64,000 nucleotides of DNA from Cranoglanis bouderius (Eukaryota > Chordata > Actinopteri > Siluriformes > Cranoglanididae). Below are positions 43,353 through 55,322 of this stretch, piece after piece. Where the stretch lies: the NCBI GenBank assembly GCA_023630585.1, contig CM042553.1, positions 15,101,020 to 15,165,019 of the forward strand, in the 5' to 3' direction. Under the pieces are notes generated by a model. It was not told where the DNA came from, did not search any database, and was given only the letters and a program-made list of their open reading frames with translations. Both the position numbers and the translations under genes were made by a program. Positions within the stretch are counted from its first letter, which is position 1. Each line of letters starts with the position of its first letter.

Positions 43353-44759
43353 GTTGCATTCCTGTCACAATCCAAGGAGAGGACGCTGAAACCTGGTACA
43401 CACACACACACAAACACACACGCCTAGAAGTGGGAGCATGCATAGCACCTGATTAAAATCTCCTTCAAGTGTGTAGAGCTCAGTAACACAAACTCCAGCA
43501 GAAATCTGTGTGAGAATGAAATTTAACCCCTTTAAAATGTGTGCACATTTTTGATCACCAAACATGAAGAGAAATTGCTCATGACCGATGTCTTAAATCC
43601 TTTTGTTTCATTCAGTTAAATATGCAGACATCGGGCGTGGATGACTCCTGTGTCAAAAGCAAAAACTTTATTCATTTATCATATACTTCCAATCAACACA
43701 CTAATCAAACCAAACCTGTAGCTGAGCAGTTCAGGTTTATGACTCTGTGGCAGATCAGCCTTCTGAGTAAAAATGTAAAGAAATCTCTACTGCACCTGTA
43801 GTGTATGCATGATTGCAATGGACAAAAATTTTGACACATTTCCCTGTACTGAGATAAGAACAAAAAAACATTAAAGTCTAACAGTAACAGTCTTAGAATG
43901 AGACAGACATGAAAGATGTTAGAGAATGTTAAAAAGATGATGTGAAGTTTCCAAATTTCCAAACCTGCAGCAATACAGTAAGTCATTCTGAATACTTACT
44001 TTATTCCCTAAAGGTATCCAAATACCATCACACCACACCAAACCTGTCCTCTGTATAAAAGTAGCCCAATATCTTAAAGGACAAGTTATACAAATTGAGA
44101 GCTTAGTTGTTTACATTTATACATATGTGAAGCACAAAAGTCATTAACTATTAAAAACATATGGCTGGCACACCAGCAAAGGGAGGTGAAGACGGACACA
44201 ACAAAACAACAAGAGCTGACCATATATATATATATATATTTAATTGAAAGAAAAAAAAGGATATCTAGTTTCTCTCTATTTAAGAATCAGTTACTCCACA
44301 TCTACTGTACAAGGTGTCTTGATTTCTCTTAAAATTTTCAGTTTCTTGTTATTGTTTAATTGAAATTCAGAGCTTAATATATAATCATTTCCAAGAAATA
44401 CTGTACTTGTTTTGCATAACTGTCCCAAAAACTTCCATTATAAGTGAGTTGAGAGTGAACAGGTTTTATTGTTTTCTCAGTGCAGGGAAACGTGTCGAAA
44501 ATCTTGTCAATGGTAATGACATGTACTACCCAAAGAAATTATGTTGAAAAACATTAAAAATGATTTTTTTTTTCACAAAGCTACCACTGTTTTTTTTTTT
44601 TTTTATTTACTTGGAAACACTAATTCAATACAATACAGATCTGTCATTGCAATAAAAACATAAATACTGAACACATTCCCAGTAGTTATTTTGGGATATA
44701 AATGACCGCAGCCACTCAGTGATTCCTCTGTGAATCACTTGAGTGATTAACACACGCAG

Positions 44760-44792
<33 letters not shown>

Positions 44793-47706
44793 CACCAGCT
44801 GACTGACTGTACACTTTAAATCACTTTGCTTGCTAATAAGAATCAGTTGATACTGATGAATGTTTATATACACACACACACATATGCGCACACACACACA
44901 CTGTCATATAGAATACTATAGGGATGAACTGTGATAAGGGATTAGTGCTGAAACGTTATGTTTTCGCTGGCCTTAATTAGATCATGCTGAGAATTCTGTT
45001 AGTTTTTGTTTCCGTTGTATATGTGCTCTTCATTATTATTGTCTCAACAACACTAGAAGCAGCATGATCTTTTGTAGTGAAGTGGAGTAATTTAGAGCAC
45101 AGCGTTCTGTTGATCGAATAATCATGTCTGACTTCAGCTGTCAGACTCACGAAGAATTTTTGTGGACTTCTTTTTTTTTTTTCTTTCTTTTTTTTTTTAA
45201 TACTAAAATTGTCATCAGTGTTTCATCATTTAATTGCACAAATCTCGTCAGTGTAAATATGTAATTTATTTCCTTAATTCAAGTTGATTTTGTAGGACTT
45301 TTGAACTAGCAATTCCTATCAATGTTGCAATGAAGATGGTATGTGAAATGTATCATTTTACACTGTGTGTACCACAATATGAGGAAATCCTGTGTCAGCT
45401 GGACTCCAGGTCTTCAAACGGAAGTGTGCCAAATTCTTGCAAGACACTTGTATGACCTCAGGGTCGTAGAAAATGCATGAGGAGGCTCTCGCTAAAATGT
45501 CCATGCTGAGGTAAACCACTTTCTGCATTAGGGTTGTGCTCGACCTATTTCAGATTCAGCTTTATACTGAGCTGAATCAGGAGCATGAAAACACTAAATT
45601 GGGCATTCCCCAAACACACAAAGCTCATTTAACTCATTCTAGAGGTTCAAAATCAGGAGTGTCTGACTCAGGGAACCCTGCAGAGATTTATAGCTACGTC
45701 TCAAATGGTATACTTCACGTGCTTTTAGTGTGAGTAGTGTCTTCACACCAGGAAACTCAAAGCTGTAATGTATTAATAATACCCGGGCAATGTACTTCTG
45801 GCCTAAAAATGAAGCGTGGAACAATGAAAACGTATTGAACTATATGAAGTCTTTGTAGACTGCATTTTGTTTAAAAAGGGGCAGAACCATCAGGTTGCTA
45901 AATATCCAGTGCAGCAGGTGAGAACAGTGCTACACCCTAGATAAATATTGGGTGGTTGTAGGGTTTTTTTGTTTGTTTTTAAAAATTTTTTTTTTTTTAA
46001 ATGTTAATGTTAAAAAACATTTTTTTTTAATAAAATTAAAAAAAACTCCAGGGGCTATATACTCTAGTACATATATTGTGCAAGTGTATTAGTGTATCAT
46101 GTTAGAAAATAGTACCTAGTACACCATTTGAGGCCTTGATGAGTAGCTGATGACTTGAATCACGTGTGTTAAATGAAGTAGAATGCTAATCTCTGTAATG
46201 CTCTGACTCTGACACTCCCTCTCTAAATGGTCCTAACCTTTCAGCCTAATGGCCCTTCTGGGAAAAATGTGCAGCACTGTGGTTACACTGGTAGAGGCTT
46301 TTCCCATCGCAGACATGTTCCTCTCATCAGGTGCATCCATTGGATTGAAGAGCGTTGTGCCGTAACTTGGCTTCCATGTGCAGACTGTGTTTTCTCCATG
46401 CTGTCTGCCATGAATTCCCTTTAAAACATACGTCTGTATCCTATGCTTGTTTTCCCTCTCTGTCTCAGTCTCGTTTTTTTTTCTCCCTGTACCACCCCCC
46501 ACCCCAAAAATACAGAAAAACCGAATGTTAATTGTTCAACTGGAAATGTTTAGTTCATTGGTCAGTCTTTGTGAAATGATCATGTAATGTCAAATCCCAA
46601 AGAAACCATGTCGAGATTCATTATATTAGATAATGAGAGATGATCTAATAAACCTGATATCTACATTTACTCACTCGATCTCTTTGTTCATTTACACTTA
46701 CATTGTTTATACCACAGGTGTGTTGAATATAAAGTTCTGATTGAATAGAAGGTGTTGATTAATTTTCTCTAACAACATGCCTCAGACAATAGTTCCAGCC
46801 ACAGGGTTTATATTAATGCACTAATTATAATAAGCATTTCTATAGTAATAACTAGGGACTTGTATGGCAAACGCTTCACATAAATGGATTTAAAAATGTG
46901 TGTAATTATTTTGTGTGAGGAGATGTTTATTTAGCGTTTTTGGAGTCTTCAGTGTCAGCACTTTGTAACAGTCAGAGGTAAATCTGTAACTTAGAGTAGA
47001 GTCTTCAGGACAGGAGTTTACACTTTGCGGTTTCTCTGTAAAATGACAGGCTGCATTTTTGCTTCAAGATTGGGGGGGGGGGGGATTTATCAAGTTCATT
47101 ATTAAACCCTTGTCAGTCACATTTGTAAGTCAGATCAGGTATGTTGGAATCAGGTAAACTTTGACACCATGCAGGATGGTGGCTTTCCTAGACTGTTCCT
47201 GACAATCTCAGCCCTAAAGTGCATCACATCGTTTGAACATTTGACATTTATTTTTGTAGAAAAACTGACTTTTTGTAGTTGTGTTCACTGTTTTGAGAAC
47301 ATTAAGCAGACGGGGGTTATACAAGAAAAATATATTGCTGTTTTAGCCAGTGTATTATCTGTAAATGAATCAGGATTTCAGCAGCTTGCATTCAATTACA
47401 GTTCTACAGAGAAATAATGAATAAAATCAATTCACATTCATATAAATATATTCATGTGTTTAACCTTTGCTTATGGTTATTCAGTCCACTGATTAGCCCA
47501 TTAGCACATAGCGTGATAACTGGTTAAAAAAAAAAAAGTATTCGAAATTGTCTCGTGTATGTATATACATAAATGTATGTAAGTGTATAAAAGTGCAAGA
47601 GAATTATTAATCAAATCTTGAACATCCCTAAGGTGGATTAGAGTTTACTCCTGGTTTAAACAGGTGCCACACTGCATCCAACGGACTGTTAACCACTTTC
47701 CCAAAT
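43283..47706. other. Convergent interval: patj 3' UTR to pdzk1ip1 3' end
   Basis: Possible patj polyadenylation signals are ATTAAA at 43870 and AATAAA at 44651. A minus-strand AATAAA at 47247-47252, 455 bp past the pdzk1ip1 stop, could serve that gene. CA microsatellites lie at 43319-43350 and 44761-44788. R1 copy at 46735-47050. I saw no other coding region. UTR limits are not determined. Confidence 0.5.
46735..47050 (+). repeat. Interspersed repeat R1, partial copy
   Basis: 'agaaggtgttgattaatttt' opens it, followed by 'tagttccagccacagggttt' and 'ttcagtgtcagcactttgta'. The 3' third found in the longer copies is missing. Confidence 0.65.
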
Positions 47707-47779
47707 TCACATGGCTGTCACATTTTCTTCAGATTTGTGAATAATTGCATTTTCATAAACACCATAGTACTCTTGACTC
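47707..47779 (-). CDS. pdzk1ip1: pdzk1ip1 exon 4: C-terminus with PDZ ligand
   Basis: The acceptor is 'ctgattttcag' (minus). It encodes SQEYYGVYENAIIHKSEENV, then TAM and TGA at 47709-47707. YENA resembles the human tail motif, and TAM parallels the human TPM ending. Confidence 0.88.
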
Positions 47780-49300
47780 CTGAAAATCAGAACGACGTAA
47801 GTTATATAGCATTCAGTTATCTGAATTGTGCTGTGTGTTTCATTATGTTCATTGATCTGGAAGCATGATAACGTTTAAAAGAAATGCATTTAAAATCTTA
47901 CCTGACTGAATCAAGATTTGTGTTCGGCCCGTTGGTCATGGAATATTCGTTTTCTGTTACGGTGACCTTTTCCTCCTGGCTGTTAGTAATAGACAAGTAA
48001 GAAAACATGTCGACGCAGGGAGTTACTGATTACTCTTTCAGAGACATTGCTGGTACTCAAGCCTGTACACTGACCATAGAACTGAAGAGCATTGATATGT
48101 CTTTAACACTAAAAATCTGCTTCAGTGCATGAGTCCCTAGAGTCAGGTTTATTATTTTTTTAAATAGCATTTGGAGTTTCTTACTGAGCTGAGATATAGG
48201 TGCAGGCTGATGTAATGCTTATGTGATTACCTTGAGTCCTCACACCAGGCTTTGTTGACAAGGAAGGCGATAAAGACCAGGAAGAGAAACACAGCAACAG
48301 CGATGATGCCAGTGAGCCAGTTTGGTAGAGCTCGCCCAACACTCCCTAACACACACAGACCACAACACAGACATGAAAAACTATACTATACATGATATTG
48401 ATTATCTGTAAACATCTCCCTGTATGTCCTGATAACAATGCAGGAGCATATATATCTATTTAGGCCACTTTACTGTTGAATTCTCAATTCTGATTGGTCA
48501 GAAGGTGTTGATTAATTTTCTATAACAGCAGCTTGGACAGTAGTTTATAGTAAGGATTATATTAATGCTCTAGCTATAATAGGTTATTGCTTTAGTAGTA
48601 ACAACTTACACAGGGATTGTATGGTCAACTCTCCACACAAACGGATTATAAAACATTCATATGCTGAAGATTTCTGTAAGGAGGCATTTGCTTAGCTTTT
48701 TTTCCCCAGTAATTTCCAGTTTCATTGTTTTGTACCACAGTTTAAGCTGTAACTTTCTAACACAGGAAAGTCTTCAGAATAGAGGAGTTTGTTGTTTTTC
48801 AGTAACCTAACAAACTCAGTTTTTATCTTATTAACTTCACAAGAGTGGAAAAAGAGAGGCTGGTGAGAGAATGACCCTTTATAACAAGTGATAACATGAA
48901 CTAACCTGTTTCGCAGATGTTCCAGTACATTACTCTTAACTATAAATGGTTCAAACTAATCATCAAAATATGTTTAGATTTTTTAATTATAACAATTTGT
49001 AATCACTGGCAAATTGCTGTGGTATAATAGAAATAAAACATTACAAGATATGCTGCTATAGGGGAAAAAAAATAGAGTGCTGATGTTAATATTAAAAAAA
49101 AAAAAAAATGATCCAACAGAAGCACAAAGAAAATAATGGTAAAATAATGGTGTTTGTACTTTTATATTTAAGATTAAAGATCATAATTCATTTTTGCATT
49201 AGCATGATAGAATAATGTTTAAAGAAAGCTCACCTGCTTGTGCTGTAACAGCTCCTTGCATCAACAGCAGACAGTAAAGCACTCGGACAGCTTTTCCCAT
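47707..49300 (-). CDS. pdzk1ip1: PDZK1-interacting protein 1 (MAP17), complete, 4 exons
   Basis: Exons in coding order: 49300-49234, 48345-48231, 47979-47902 and 47779-47707. All borders are GT-AG with matching phases, giving 333 nt and 110 residues (human MAP17 has 114). Residues 1-22, MGKAVRVLYCLLLMQGAVTA plus QA, form a signal-like hydrophobic N-terminus. About residues 34-53 hold a membrane segment, LTGIIAVAVFLFLVFIAFLV, followed by NKAWCEDS, very close to remembered MAP17. The cytoplasmic tail is acidic, includes YENAI and ends in TAM, a class I PDZ ligand (S/T-X-hydrophobic). Family knowledge: a small membrane protein that binds PDZK1 and related scaffolds and influences Na-coupled transport in kidney and gut. 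It is tail to tail with patj, and its start faces the tal1 3' end. An R1 repeat fills most of intron 1. Confidence 0.93.
47902..47979 (-). CDS. pdzk1ip1: pdzk1ip1 exon 3: cytoplasmic tail
   Basis: The acceptor is 'ttactaacag' and the donor is GTCAG|gtaaga (minus). It encodes QEEKVTVTENEYSMTNGPNT, then NLDSV. Phase 2 at both ends. Confidence 0.85.
48231..48345 (-). CDS. pdzk1ip1: pdzk1ip1 exon 2: transmembrane segment
   Basis: The acceptor is 'gtgtgttag' and the donor is CTCAAG|gtaatc (minus). It encodes SVGRALPNW, the membrane helix TGIIAVAVFLFLVFIAFLV and NKAWCEDS. It ends in phase 2. Confidence 0.94.
48470..49075 (+). repeat. Interspersed repeat R1, long copy
   Basis: It starts 'ctgttgaattctcaattctg', 'attggtcagaaggtgttgat', and ends 'ttgctgtggtataatagaaa', 'taaaacattac'. 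'tataccacag' and 'ctgtggtata' mark the inverted ends of the family, so it is probably a non-autonomous DNA transposon. It lies in pdzk1ip1 intron 1. Confidence 0.7.
49234..49300 (-). CDS. pdzk1ip1: pdzk1ip1 exon 1: signal-like N-terminus
   Basis: ATG at 49300-49298, donor GCAG|gtgagc (minus). It encodes MGKAVRVLYCLLLMQGAVTA and ends in phase 1. An Ala-X-Ala type end suits signal cleavage. Confidence 0.9.
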
Positions 49301-50089
49301 TTCAGATCTTTTCTTAAATAATACTACTGAATGAATAGAAGCGTTACATCAATAGTTTATATGGTCTATAATGTGATACACCAATTAAACGTGATAGAGT
49401 TCTATCATCAGTGCCTCAGACTGACCAGGAGAGTCATATGAAGCACCCTATTCATTGCACATGCACACACCCCTCATGTAAAGTCAATCATTTACACCAC
49501 AGCCATATTAGAAAACCATACTAGTATTTATTTGACATCTTGTTGAACTGTGCTTTTTTTGTGTCTTTTTAATGTACAAACATAGCCACTTGGATCAGTT
49601 TTTATTTTTAATAATCCCACATTCTCTGTGTTCACTATTTTGCTAGACATCAGTAGTGGTGTGTACATCACTGGAAGAAGTCATTCTCCACCAAAGCAGG
49701 AAGCTCATAAGTAAGTAAACACATTCCATTGGCCCATGAATGTAAGCGATTATGTTAGGACTTTGGCTCTGTTAGGTGTGTGGGTGTCTGTGTGTGTTTC
49801 AACTGGTAATACATCACTGCGGATCACACTTGAAAAGCAATCTTACATGTCTTCAGAGTTGTACATTAACCAGTCATACAAGAAACATGTTCTAAACATG
49901 TTGTTTGAGCAAAATAAGGCATTTGAGCGTGAACTGTATGTAGGTATTGCTAAACTATTGTTTCTGTAGAAGAACAATAGTGATCATGTGTGCACTTCCA
50001 ATTCCTCAAGTGCTGAGACACAATATTAAAAAAAAAAAAGCATTAGATGCATTAGATTTTTTTAAAAACTGGCTGAGGAGAAAGCATCA

Positions 50090-50830
50090 TCTGTGTGAGA
50101 GGCTTGATTAACAGAGCAAAGTGCAGGGCATGGGGGCGGGGCTGAAGAACAGCAGGATCCGCCCTTTCAGCACTCAGGGGACTCATGAGCATCCTACAAT
50201 CCTGAGGAGATGAGTCTCTCTCCCCAAGGTCGTCTCAGCACCAGCCAAATTAGCAGCTCTTTATGACCAGCCAAACTGTCCTGCCCCCTCGTTAACACAC
50301 ACACACACACAGCGGACTTCTCCCCAGGGGAACATGCAGCGGTGATGGCTGAGCAGATAGCCATGAGAGAGCTGTGTGCTGGATCTTTCCAAAGCAGCGC
50401 TCTGAGAACCGGTGGCCTCCAGGTTTCACTGGTGCCTCTCGGCCCCCAGCGGACTGAGGGAGGGGTCTGTTAATTGAATCCCCCCCCCCCACCCCCACAA
50501 ACTGTAATAGGCAATGATGGTTTTTTTATCCATCCGTGAGGACATCCTTTGTTGTCCCTGGACTCCTCTGAGATCCATCAGTCTCTCCATACTTCCGTGT
50601 TTGTGTCTCTCTGTCTCACATTGGGTTTCTGGTGGGAAAAAGAGGAGGAGTGTGTGCTGCAGTTAATTAAAAAGGGAAATACTGCTGTCAAACTCTGGTC
50701 AAAGAGAGCTCATGTTGAATCCATCACACTGGCCGCTGTTTCGAGTGGCGAGACGCACAGACAAGATGAATAGAGGGGCTTAATAGAATTAGATTGTGGT
50801 GGAAGTGTTTGATGATGGGCATAATCTATA
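50090..50830. promoter_or_regulatory. Candidate regulatory block upstream of pdzk1ip1
   Basis: A GC-richer, mostly repeat-free stretch ('gcatgggggcggggctgaag' with a GC box, 'gcagttaattaaaaagggaa', 'ggccgctgtttcgagtggcg') in otherwise AT-rich DNA, 0.8-1.5 kb upstream of the pdzk1ip1 start. Open frames inside lack splice or start support. Function is inferred from composition only. Confidence 0.3.
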
Positions 50831-50949
50831 GTGAGATATAAAGTAGCCACATTTGACAGGTGTTTTTAGTATTCATAACCAGTAATGATTGTCAGAGAAG
50901 ATTTAAAAAATGGAGAGGGAATGCATTGTTCCAGTTCACAAAAATAGGC

Positions 50950-51590
50950 TCTGTGATATTATTTATTATACCACAGTGCTGTTCAATTTTTAAAAAAAAA
51001 AAAAAAAAAAAAAAAGGTTGGTCAGAAGGTGTTGATCAGTTTTCTATAACAGCAGCTCTGACAGTAGTTCCGGCTGTAAGACTAATCACAGATTTCTATT
51101 AATGCACTCATTCTAATATGTTAGTGTTTCTGACAACAACTTACACAGGGAGTTTTATGATCAATGCTCCACTTAAACAAAAAAAAAAAAACATCTATGA
51201 TTGTTGATAGGGTGAAAATTTATGGTGTTTATTTAGCATTTATGGAAGGAGTCTCCAGTGTCCGCACTTTGTAACATTCAGAGATAATGCCATAAGTTTA
51301 TGTTTTCCGACAGAGGGATTTGCAATTTCTTGCCTAAACCTCAAGTTGTATTTTTTTCCTATTAACTTCAAGAGAGGGAAAAGAGAGGACTGTGAAGGAA
51401 CAACTATTTATATCTGCTATAACATAAATGATAACAGGAAGTAACTTCCACAGCATAAAATGAAAAAAACAGATGAAAACATACAGCATGTTGTTCTTTA
51501 ATACATAAAAATTGTTAGCATTGGCAAATTGTTGTGGTATGAGATCAATAAAACACATGTTGATGTGCTGTTATATAATCATCAACATCA
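50950..51590 (+). repeat. Interspersed repeat R1, long copy
   Basis: It runs from 'ttataccacagtgctgttca' to 'tgttgtggtatgagatcaat' and 'gatgtgctgttatataatca', interrupted by a poly-A run at 50991-51015. The inverted ends 'ttataccacag' and 'ttgtggtat' flank a non-coding body of about 600 bp. Confidence 0.7.
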
Positions 51591-53100
51591 GGATTGTGTT
51601 GAGCTGCTGTGTTTTATTCTTTACGTATTCAGCGTATCATTCACAACTGCAGTACTGTTGCTGTGAGGAAAATTTATGCATCAGTATATGTGACTATTGT
51701 CAAAGATTAGTACAATGAAAGCTGATGTTTCTGTGTTTAAGCACAGAGGAGAAAGCCTGACAAATAGTCTATAGAATGTCATCTGGTCAGAGTGTCCTCT
51801 GTATCTGATGCGGTGTGTTAATAAACCACTCAGTCAATAACACTTTCTTTCTACATGAATGACTGCTGGGCCAAAGTGCAGCTCACTGAGTCCACACTGC
51901 AGCACTGAGAAGGTCCTACTCTGTACTACCTCCTCTTGCTCTAAACACGCAATTACACTTTCCCAGGTATGGTCACCTCTCTACTAATTACTTATTTTAG
52001 GAATTACATTCAGTTTTATTCATTCCGCAGACAAGCACACAGCCGAGTAGTTTGGGTTTAAAAGGTCTTTGATTTAGTCAACCATCATTCCAGGCACTAG
52101 AGCAAAAGCTTAAACCTCCAGGACATTTCTTGCCTCAGTTATAGCATTTGTACAATTAAGAAATATAGCACAGCATGATTGCGAGTGTGAAATGGTTTTT
52201 ATACAACAGTTCTATAAACAAGAAATTATTACAGAGTAACTGACATTTCACTCAATATAGGCAAATATTTTGTCCGTCAACAAAAATAGTTCCCATATAA
52301 GCCACTCAGCATAGAGCACTGCATGTTGCCATGGCAACGCACAGACTGACTGACAGCCCGTAATAAGTGTAGTAACAGTTTCAATGTAATGAACTACTGC
52401 AAAAACTTGAATTTTTTTTTTAAGCAAACACAAGTGATAAGAGTGATGCACACAGTGAAAAGTACCAGCGCTGTTATACTAAACGTCACTTGTCCGATCA
52501 AATTAGTGGACAGAAACTAACTATTGTACAATATTGATTAATATTGTCACTCTCGAATATGACTGTCATGCAGTGTCAGATACTGAGAGATACTGAACAA
52601 CTCAACATGGTTTGATTTAGATCAGACTCTTTTATTAACATGCTCAACTTTCTTGCTAGATGGAAAGATATTGAACTGTCCATAATAAATGATCACCTGA
52701 TTCAGGAAGTAATTGGTAATAAAGATCTGGAAAGCAAAATAGACAGCCTACAAACCCCCTGGATGAATTTTCAGTTAAAATGTGGAATGTAGATAGTGAG
52801 AATATGTACACAATAATTTTAGAATCATTCAATTGTGTGTATATTTCCACTTAAAATAAAAATAAAAAACTTGGATAACCAAAAGAATAAAAAACGTCTT
52901 CAAGTTAAATATTTAATCATTTACAATTTAAGTGTTTTAAAATTTTAAGAGAAATCCACACCCAGAATCAGAGTTATGCCATTATTCTGTTCAGTGATTT
53001 TTTTGTTTGTTTGTTTTTTTAAATGGAGAAATACTGTCTAAAAGAAATTCTGTCTCCTAGCCTTATAGAATACATCTCCCACCTGTTGGGGGTATTATTA

Positions 53101-53106
53101 TTATTG

Positions 53107-53138
<32 letters not shown>

Positions 53139-53190
53139 GGTGTTGTTGTTGTTGGTGGTGGTGGTGGTGGTGGTGGTGGTAGTAGTAGTA
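53101..53190. repeat. (TTG)n/(GTG)n trinucleotide repeat
   Basis: About 90 bp of mixed TTG, GTG and AGT triplets. The leucine/valine open frame across it is repeat-derived. Confidence 0.9.
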
Positions 53191-53464
53191 AATCATATAT
53201 ATGGTGTGTGTTTAATCTTCCGTTACTTTTTACCTACATTAGTCTCATAGCTCCAGTGCTATAAAGAAAAAAAATAAAGAAGCACACTATAAATGATTGA
53301 TTTTATTTGCCATAAAGGAAAAATTAAAAGGGTAAATATAATTTAAGCCTCTGTAATATCACAGGGAGATTAACAGATATTTGGAGTTGTAGTTATAAAA
53401 ATGAAATTTGAAACATTTTTAGAAGCCTTTGAGACTTATTAGATTGATGAATTGCAGCAAGGTT

Positions 53465-53509
<45 letters not shown>

Positions 53510-53515
<6 letters not shown>

Positions 53516-53760
53516 CACTCCCAGTGGTTGGGAACTGTCCTTGGATCGCTTTTTCACATTCCCTCTCTGCAGTCTCTTGAGACCAGTCGGCCCACCAATG
53601 ACTTTTTTATTGGCTTTGATGCTTATCAGCAATTTAAATCCATAAAGCCAGACCACTGCCTCAAATAATAATGACCCGCTCTCACCCCCATCTCTACACA
53701 CCCACTTCAACACCCACCCTCTCTCTGCCACTGAGACGCTGATGGTGTCTTTAGTCTGTT
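53510..53760. promoter_or_regulatory. Candidate enhancer 3' of tal1
   Basis: Directly after a (TG)n run (53464-53514) lies repeat-free DNA with 'cccaccaatgac' (CCAAT), 'gatgcttatcagc' (GATA, inverted CTGATAAG), 'gcaatttaaatcc' and 'cagaccactgcc'. It lies about 2.2-2.4 kb past the tal1 stop. In mammals a tal1 stem-cell enhancer lies 3' of the gene; assigning this block to it would be inference. Confidence 0.35.
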
Positions 53761-54559
53761 TTAGTCTACATTTATCGTGTGGAAGCATGTATGGTTTTTC
53801 TGCTTTACTGCATACAGTTATATTTAGTTTGATGAGTCTATCACCTGTTCATATATGCATGTATGTTTTGTATGAGTTTTATACTTTAATACATTTTTCA
53901 TATGTATATGCAGTACATTTTTACTGTGACACTCACATTCACAAATAATAATATTTTTTCCTATTATTTACTTCATTTTAGTCTAAAATCCGAGTTCTTT
54001 GCATAGTAAAACATATTTTTGTTATCACATTGATGATTTTATTAATTAAATAACAAACCTATGAAATTGATTACAAAATATTATACAATAACAATAAATA
54101 TTATAATCTGGATAACAAAGCTATAGGAACCCAAATATTTAATTTCAGTCATTCAGTGCAATAAAAGCATTCTTGCAATTAATCTCAACATGGTGAATAA
54201 TAACAGCAGTTCTGGTTCCATACTAATGACAAGAAGGTGATCATTTCAAATCCCATTTTGGGTGATTTGAGGAAAACCCATAGCCTTGAACTGCTCAGCT
54301 CTCAGCTTTATGTTCAGATCTGGATTAAAGAGGCAGTTGAGTAATAATACAGTCAGAGTAAAAATGATTTTCCCCCTTAGTAGAAAAAAGTCTAATTGAA
54401 ATGAAAGCATTTTATTCAAAAATGTATTTACATGTTTCCAATTGTTTGTATTTTTTATTAGTATATATTTTTTATATATTTTTTCAAATTTTCTTAGAAT
54501 AAATTTACTTCAATTAAAGCTTAGATTTCTCTCATATTTTTACATTTTTCACACACGTT

Positions 54560-54730
54560 CAGCATGCTGGCTGATTAACCTGAAGTGACATAATGGAGAA
54601 ATGAAATGGCCTCTAGCTCTCGTGAACAGATTCATGGCATAAGTGGCACTTAATTAATAACAACTATCTTATTTTATCAGTGCTTTGTATTCTTAATTAG
54701 ATGGTGAAGTGCCTCATATGAGCTGTGTGT
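54560..54730. promoter_or_regulatory. Candidate regulatory block 3' of tal1 with paired GATA sites
   Basis: 'ctatcttattttatcagtgc' contains two inverted GATA cores 10 bp apart, preceded by 'ggctgattaacctg' and 'gcacttaattaataac'. It lies 1.2 kb past the tal1 stop. No frame or repeat explains it. Confidence 0.3.
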
Positions 54731-55249
54731 GTGAGAGAGAGAGAGCGAGAGACAAAAATTAGTATTAGACTTCACACCTGTTTGTTCATTTTTATTTCAT
54801 GTTCTATAAAATTCTGTAAGATATAACATTGCATGTTTATAGATAGATTTCATCTTCACCTTACAACAAAGGTCTGTCTACTAAATATCACATTAAAATA
54901 ACAGCTTTGTTGTTTTTTAATACACAAAAAAAAAAAAAAAGAATTAAAGGTACCAAGACTGGTTACTCAATAGTCTGCTGAAAAAGCAGATCAATTGGAT
55001 AAAATTTAAATACAGTGATAACACACTTACTGGATTCTTTAAGAATGATTTAGGATTTATGAAGGACAGAAGAAAAGAAAAGGAGGTGATATTCATTGTA
55101 CCATAATCACAATGAAGATGAACATTACGGATGTGTGGGGTTCGGTTTTAGATACACATGTACAACATCATTTTGTTTATTTATGTACACTTGGAGCATC
55201 ACACTTGTACCTCTGACCATCATAACCTTCTTACTTCCACATGTTTTAG

Positions 55250-55250
55250 T

Positions 55251-55305
<55 letters not shown>

Positions 55306-55322
55306 TGTGTGTGTGTGTGTGT
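55250..55322. repeat. (TG)n microsatellite in the tal1 3' region
   Basis: A TG run with a single interruption, about 580-650 bp beyond the tal1 stop codon and possibly inside its 3' UTR or just before it in plus-strand order. Confidence 0.9.

Noticed and set aside
53023..53250. Leu/Val-rich 75-codon frame resembling a membrane helix
   Set aside because: It arises from the (TTG)n/(GTG)n repeat at 53101-53190.
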